From an uncultured bacterium (GTDB lineage Bacteria; Bacillota; Clostridia; TANB77; CAG-508): a stretch of DNA of 9,103 bases. The stretch is taken from NCBI GenBank assembly GCA_905215845.1, contig CAJMRU010000024.1:1-9103 (forward strand), given 5' to 3'. Both the position numbers and the translations under genes were made by a program. The notes under the pieces were generated by a model. That model worked only from the letters and a program-made list of their open reading frames with translations. It had not been told where the DNA came from and did no database searches. Shown piece by piece: positions 6,605 through 9,103 of the stretch (positions within the stretch are counted from its first letter, which is position 1; every line of letters starts with the position of its first letter).

Positions 6605-7255
6605 CTAATTTGATATAATCTCATTAAAAGGTTTTTGCACCAATCCTAATTCAATTGATTTCCAAAGATATGATGATACAATTGTTGCATACTGAGTCCA
6701 ACTGCTAAAATATTTAAGCAATATTTCCGAAGATGGTAATTTCTCCAAATCGTACATCCACTGTATTGTACGTCTAATTGTTCCATCCCCTTTTGAAAGT
6801 ACATTTTCTCTTCCTAATGAAAAAATCAAATACATTTCAGCAGTCCATTGACCAATACCTTTTAATGCAGTTAACTTTTTTATAATTTCTTCATTGGTGA
6901 GTTCCTTAAAATCATAAAAGTTTATATCTTCACTGATAACAGCTGATGCTAATATTTTTATGTAATTAATTTTACGTTCTGATAATCCTACTTTTCTTAA
7001 TTCATTATCATTTATCGCTAGTATCTTTTCAGGTGTTATATTTTTCAAAATTGCACATACACGTTGCCAAATAGTTTCACGAGCTTTATCACTAATTTGC
7101 TGTCCTATTATATACTTAACAATACATTTAAAGCCATCTTCTTCAATTATCAATTCAGTTTTATTTATATATCGAATTAACTTACCTAATTTTTCATCTG
7201 TACTAATTAAATATTTTACTTTTTCATTATCTAAATCATAGTGTAAGCTCAGCAT
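6605..7255 (-). CDS. HhH-GPD DNA glycosylase, AlkA/3-methyladenine type
   Basis: With the start at 7253-7255 the protein has 216 residues. The helix-hairpin-helix LKGIGQWTAEMY (131-142) and the downstream D157 in KGDGTIRR, placed like the AlkA catalytic aspartate, define the HhH-GPD superfamily. IIGQQIS at 49-55 and SSYLWKSIELG at 194-204 are the other family blocks seen in AlkA and MagIII types. No Cys4 iron-sulfur loop is present, which argues against the EndoIII/MutY branch. Such enzymes excise alkylated or otherwise damaged bases from DNA, leaving abasic sites. An ATG five codons upstream (7268-7270) is in frame, but it overlaps the GGAGG at 7264-7268 that sits 8 nt before the inner ATG, so the inner start is preferred. 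It lies about 35 nt after the Nudix gene and 12 nt before the methyltransferase gene. The exact base specificity cannot be read. Confidence 0.85.
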   Translation of the reverse strand: MLSLHYDLDNEKVKYLISTDEKLGKLIRYINKTELIIEEDGFKCIVKYIIGQQISDKARETIWQRVCAILKNITPEKILAINDNELRKVGLSERKINYIKILASAVISEDINFYDFKELTNEEIIKKLTALKGIGQWTAEMYLIFSLGRENVLSKGDGTIRRTIQWMYDLEKLPSSEILLKYFSSWTQYATIVSSYLWKSIELGLVQKPFNEIISN

Positions 7256-7263
7256 ATAGTTTA

Positions 7264-7268
7264 CCTCC
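7264..7268 (-). promoter_or_regulatory. Ribosome binding site deciding the HhH glycosylase start
   Basis: GGAGG on the minus strand overlaps the upstream in-frame ATG (7268-7270) and lies 8 nt before the ATG at 7253-7255. It can serve only the latter. Confidence 0.75.
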
Positions 7269-7290
7269 ATATTAAGTTTGTATTTTTATT

Positions 7291-7833
7291 CTAGTTTATC
7301 CTATCATCTTCTAATATTTTCTTTAAAAAATGCCATGAACCAGTTTTTTCTGTTAAGCCATCAAAATTATTTTCTATTCTTTCTAATAGTTCATCTTTGG
7401 AAAAATATTGAACATCAGATACTTCCTCTTTTTGAAGTTTTAACTTTGTAATGTCAACATCTTTCAAAATCAGATAACATTCATCATAGTGCTTATTTGA
7501 ATAATTATTCTTTTCATACACAGATGTAGAAGATATTAGATATTTTATTTCATTTTCTTTTACATCAATCCCAAGTTCTTCTTTACACTCTCTGATTATC
7601 GTTTGCCTTCCAAATTCACCTGCATCCACATGTCCTCCAACAGTTACATCCCATTTATTAGGCCATAATTTTTTATTTTGACTTCTTTTTTGCAATAATA
7701 CATTTGAATTTTTATCTATTATAAATCCATATACAGCTCTGTGCCACAATCCTTCCCTATGGCATTCTTCTCTTGTAGCTACCTTTCCTGTAAACTCCCC
7801 TCGTTCATTTAATACGTCTAACTTTTCTTCCAT
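7291..7833 (-). CDS. Nudix hydrolase (IDI/YfcD-like)
   Basis: This 180-residue protein has an intact Nudix box: G67-x5-E73-x7-R81-E82-x-x-E85-E86-x-G88. The N-terminal DVLNERGEFTGKV and HREGLWHRAVYGFII (about 25-39), followed by LLQKRSQNKK and KWDVTVGGH, place it near the isopentenyl-diphosphate isomerase/YfcD-like group of Nudix proteins. Despite the name, members of that group often hydrolyse nucleoside diphosphate derivatives. It probably uses magnesium bound by the box glutamates, in the cytoplasm. As the first gene of an operon rich in base-removing enzymes, a role in clearing an abnormal nucleotide or a product of the other enzymes is reasonable but inferred. The start at 7831-7833 is supported by GGAGGAG at 7839-7845, and a promoter lies directly upstream. 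Spacing to the next gene is about 35 nt with the revised start. Confidence 0.88.
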   Translation of the reverse strand: MEEKLDVLNERGEFTGKVATREECHREGLWHRAVYGFIIDKNSNVLLQKRSQNKKLWPNKWDVTVGGHVDAGEFGRQTIIRECKEELGIDVKENEIKYLISSTSVYEKNNYSNKHYDECYLILKDVDITKLKLQKEEVSDVQYFSKDELLERIENNFDGLTEKTGSWHFLKKILEDDRIN

Positions 7834-7859
7834 TGAAACTCCTCCTTTTTGATACAGTA

Positions 7860-7888
7860 ATTATATTACAAAAACATTGAATTGTCTA
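7860..7888 (-). promoter_or_regulatory. Operon promoter before the Nudix gene
   Basis: On the minus strand TAGACA (7883-7888), a spacer of exactly 17 nt and TATAAT (7860-7865) form a near-consensus sigma-A promoter, predicting transcription start near 7853 and a leader of about 20 nt. It is the best promoter in the window and sits between the recombinase stop and the operon. The operon therefore need not depend on recombinase transcription, although no terminator separates them. Confidence 0.75.
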
Positions 7889-7915
7889 CATTTTCCGACA
7901 TTTTGCTTCATACAT

Positions 7916-8911
7916 TTAATTAATATATTTTCTATGTGAATTTTTGACATTGCTTTGATTTACCATTGCATATTCCATTGTTGTATCTATTTTTATATGC
8001 CCTAATAGTTTTTGCACTTGTTCAATTGGCATTCCTTTATCAATAGCCATAGTTGCCATTGTTCTTCTAAATTTATGTGGATGTACTTTGTTTATATTTG
8101 CTTTCTTTCCTAAATTCCTAATAACAATTTCAATTCCTGATATTCCTAATCTGTTATAAGGTTTTATGAGTGATACAAATAATGCTTCATTGTCATCAGT
8201 TCTTGTTTCTAGATATTTCTTTATATACATTTTACTCTTTGCACTAAAGTACACTTCCCTTTCACTATTTCCTTTTCCTAGAACAATACAACTTCTTTCT
8301 TGAAAATTCATATCTGATATATTTAATCTAGTAAGTTCACCAACTCTCATACCAGTTGATATTAATAGTTCTAATATTGCTAAATCTCTTACATTTGAGC
8401 AAGTGTCTCTCAATTTTTCTAAGTTTTCATCCGTTTATGTTTCTTTTACTTTTTTTGTTGCTTTTACTTTGTGAATCCTTCTAACTGGACTTTTAACAAT
8501 ATAATCTTCGTTTTCTAACCAAGCAAAGAAACTTGATAATGTTCTTCTTATATTATCTATTGTTACCATTCCCGCAGATGACTTACTTTTATAATCGGAT
8601 AAATAGTTCCTTAATATTTCGGTAGTAATTTCATTTATTGAAAGATTTACAGTATTAAGCATTTTACTTATATTATCTCTGTAGTAATTTAAAGTTCTTA
8701 TTGAACAACCCTCAATTTCTTTTGATGATATAAATCTGTTTAGAATATCTTCATTATTCCTTTGCATTTCTTCTTTTTGGCTTTGTTCTAATTTCTCAAT
8801 TCTATAATATATGCATATTTCTGTAAGTATTTCTTTTAATTTTAATCTTTGGTTATTGTCTAAAAATTTTTCTGTAGTATTAATTACTTTTTCTACAAAT
8901 AATTCTCTCAT
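7916..8911 (-). pseudogene. Tyrosine recombinase (XerC/phage integrase family) with in-frame stop
   Basis: Codons 1-158 encode the N-terminal SAM-like core-binding domain (about 80-150). Codon 159 is TAA (8435-8437), and the same frame then continues to codon 331. The continuation reads TDENLEKLRD, the usual start of the catalytic domain after a KET-x-TDE linker, so one substitution, for example TTA to TAA, explains the break. All catalytic positions are present: R189 in STGMRVGEL, K213 in LGKGN, H279-x-x-R282, H305 in LLGH, and Y314. The family cuts and rejoins DNA to integrate, excise or invert segments. The start has an excellent AAGGAGGT 8 nt upstream. A TTG at 8411-8413 could in principle start the catalytic half but has no ribosome site. 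Suppression, a sequencing error or mixed populations are the alternatives to a true pseudogene. Its place beside the cargo operon suggests a former mobile element. Confidence 0.85.
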
Positions 8912-8969
8912 AACAATTACCTCCTTACATTTTTATTTTCATATTTGCGATATATAGAACTGTACCTAT

Positions 8970-8998
8970 ATTATACAACATTTAATTAACATAATAAA
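8970..8998 (-). promoter_or_regulatory. Recombinase promoter candidate
   Basis: TATAAT at 8970-8975 on the minus strand lies about 58 nt before the recombinase ATG, downstream of a terminator hairpin. The -35 at a 17-nt spacing (TTTATT, 8993-8998) is poor. Confidence 0.45.
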
Positions 8999-9025
8999 AG
9001 ATGAGTATACTTTATATACCCATCT
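8999..9025 (-). terminator. Terminator of a gene upstream of the recombinase
   Basis: Arms 8999-9009 and 9015-9025 pair over 11 positions around a 5-nt loop. The one mismatch becomes G-U in minus-strand RNA, and the stem is followed there by TTTATTATG. This indicates a minus-strand transcript arriving from beyond 9103. Confidence 0.65.
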
Positions 9026-9046
9026 CAAAATTCATAATTTTTTTAT

Positions 9047-9103
9047 TTAAATTTTAAAATTCAACATGAGCGACAAATTACTATTTTCTGCTAATAATTT
9101 AAT
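9047..9103 (-). CDS. Possible C-terminal tail of an off-window gene
   Basis: One minus-strand frame is open from the window edge to TAA at 9047-9049, giving 18 residues ending in LSLMLNFKI. It ends about 20 nt before a minus-direction terminator, which is the only support. Too short to identify. Confidence 0.2.
   Translation of the reverse strand: MKLLAENSNLSLMLNFKI

Noticed and set aside
2233..7890. A 10-bp sequence TGTAGACAAT present at 2233-2242 and inverted at 7881-7890, as possible inversion sites for the recombinase
   Set aside because: The match does not extend beyond 10 bp, it includes a -35 element, and a 10-mer match is expected by chance in 9 kb of AT-rich DNA.
7916..8413. The recombinase catalytic half as an independent gene starting at TTG
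   Set aside because: There is no ribosome binding site before the TTG, and the upstream half continues in the same frame through the usual linker, so a broken single gene is simpler.
8411..8461. Programmed frameshift at the A7 run just upstream of the recombinase stop
   Set aside because: The catalytic half continues in the same frame as the first half, so a single slip would move out of frame rather than bypass the stop.
1..9103. CRISPR arrays, tRNA or rRNA genes, insertion sequences and riboswitches
   Set aside because: No spaced direct repeats, cloverleaf-like sequences, transposase genes or recognisable aptamer cores were seen. The only gene-free stretches are short and are described as promoters, terminators or repeats.

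Overview
The window is AT-rich DNA from a low-GC Gram-positive bacterium, most likely a Clostridia-type Firmicute. The base composition, the strong AGGAGG-type ribosome binding sites before most genes, standard TGA stops and the protein families all point that way. Every gene I can support lies on the minus strand, so transcription runs from high to low coordinates. The order below follows transcription.

Upstream edge (9103 to 7916). A possible gene tail and a rho-independent terminator are followed by a tyrosine recombinase gene (7916-8911). The recombinase keeps all its catalytic residues but carries one in-frame TAA codon at 8435-8437.

Core (7915 to 3721). A near-consensus promoter (TAGACA-17-TATAAT) just past the recombinase drives a tight five-gene operon that ends in an 11-bp terminator hairpin. 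It encodes, in order, a Nudix hydrolase, an AlkA-type HhH-GPD DNA glycosylase, a RibD-like deaminase domain without zinc ligands fused to a SAM methyltransferase, a SMUG2/DUF4918-type uracil-DNA glycosylase, and a nucleoside 2-deoxyribosyltransferase-like protein with an unusual N-terminal domain. Gaps are 12 to 35 nt (using the revised glycosylase start), and the last two genes overlap. Three of the five products belong to families that break N-glycosidic bonds and a fourth cleans nucleotide pools. The cassette therefore looks like a dedicated system for recognising and removing abnormal or modified bases. It could serve DNA repair, nucleotide-pool hygiene, defence against base-modified phage DNA, or nucleoside metabolism; the sequence alone does not decide. 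This is the best candidate for an undescribed system here.

Downstream (3660 to 1143). An alpha/beta hydrolase is followed by a frameshifted two-TM membrane protein gene. Next is a RhuM-type DNA-binding protein whose expected C-terminal Fic/Doc domain survives only as an out-of-frame remnant. A dyad brackets the rhuM promoter.

Downstream edge (1138 to 1). The N-terminal 379 codons of a GT2-GT4 fusion glycosyltransferase run off the window.

Three broken genes (recombinase, membrane protein, RhuM-Fic) around an intact operon suggest a decaying accessory island with a preserved cargo. No tRNA, rRNA, CRISPR array or insertion sequence was seen.
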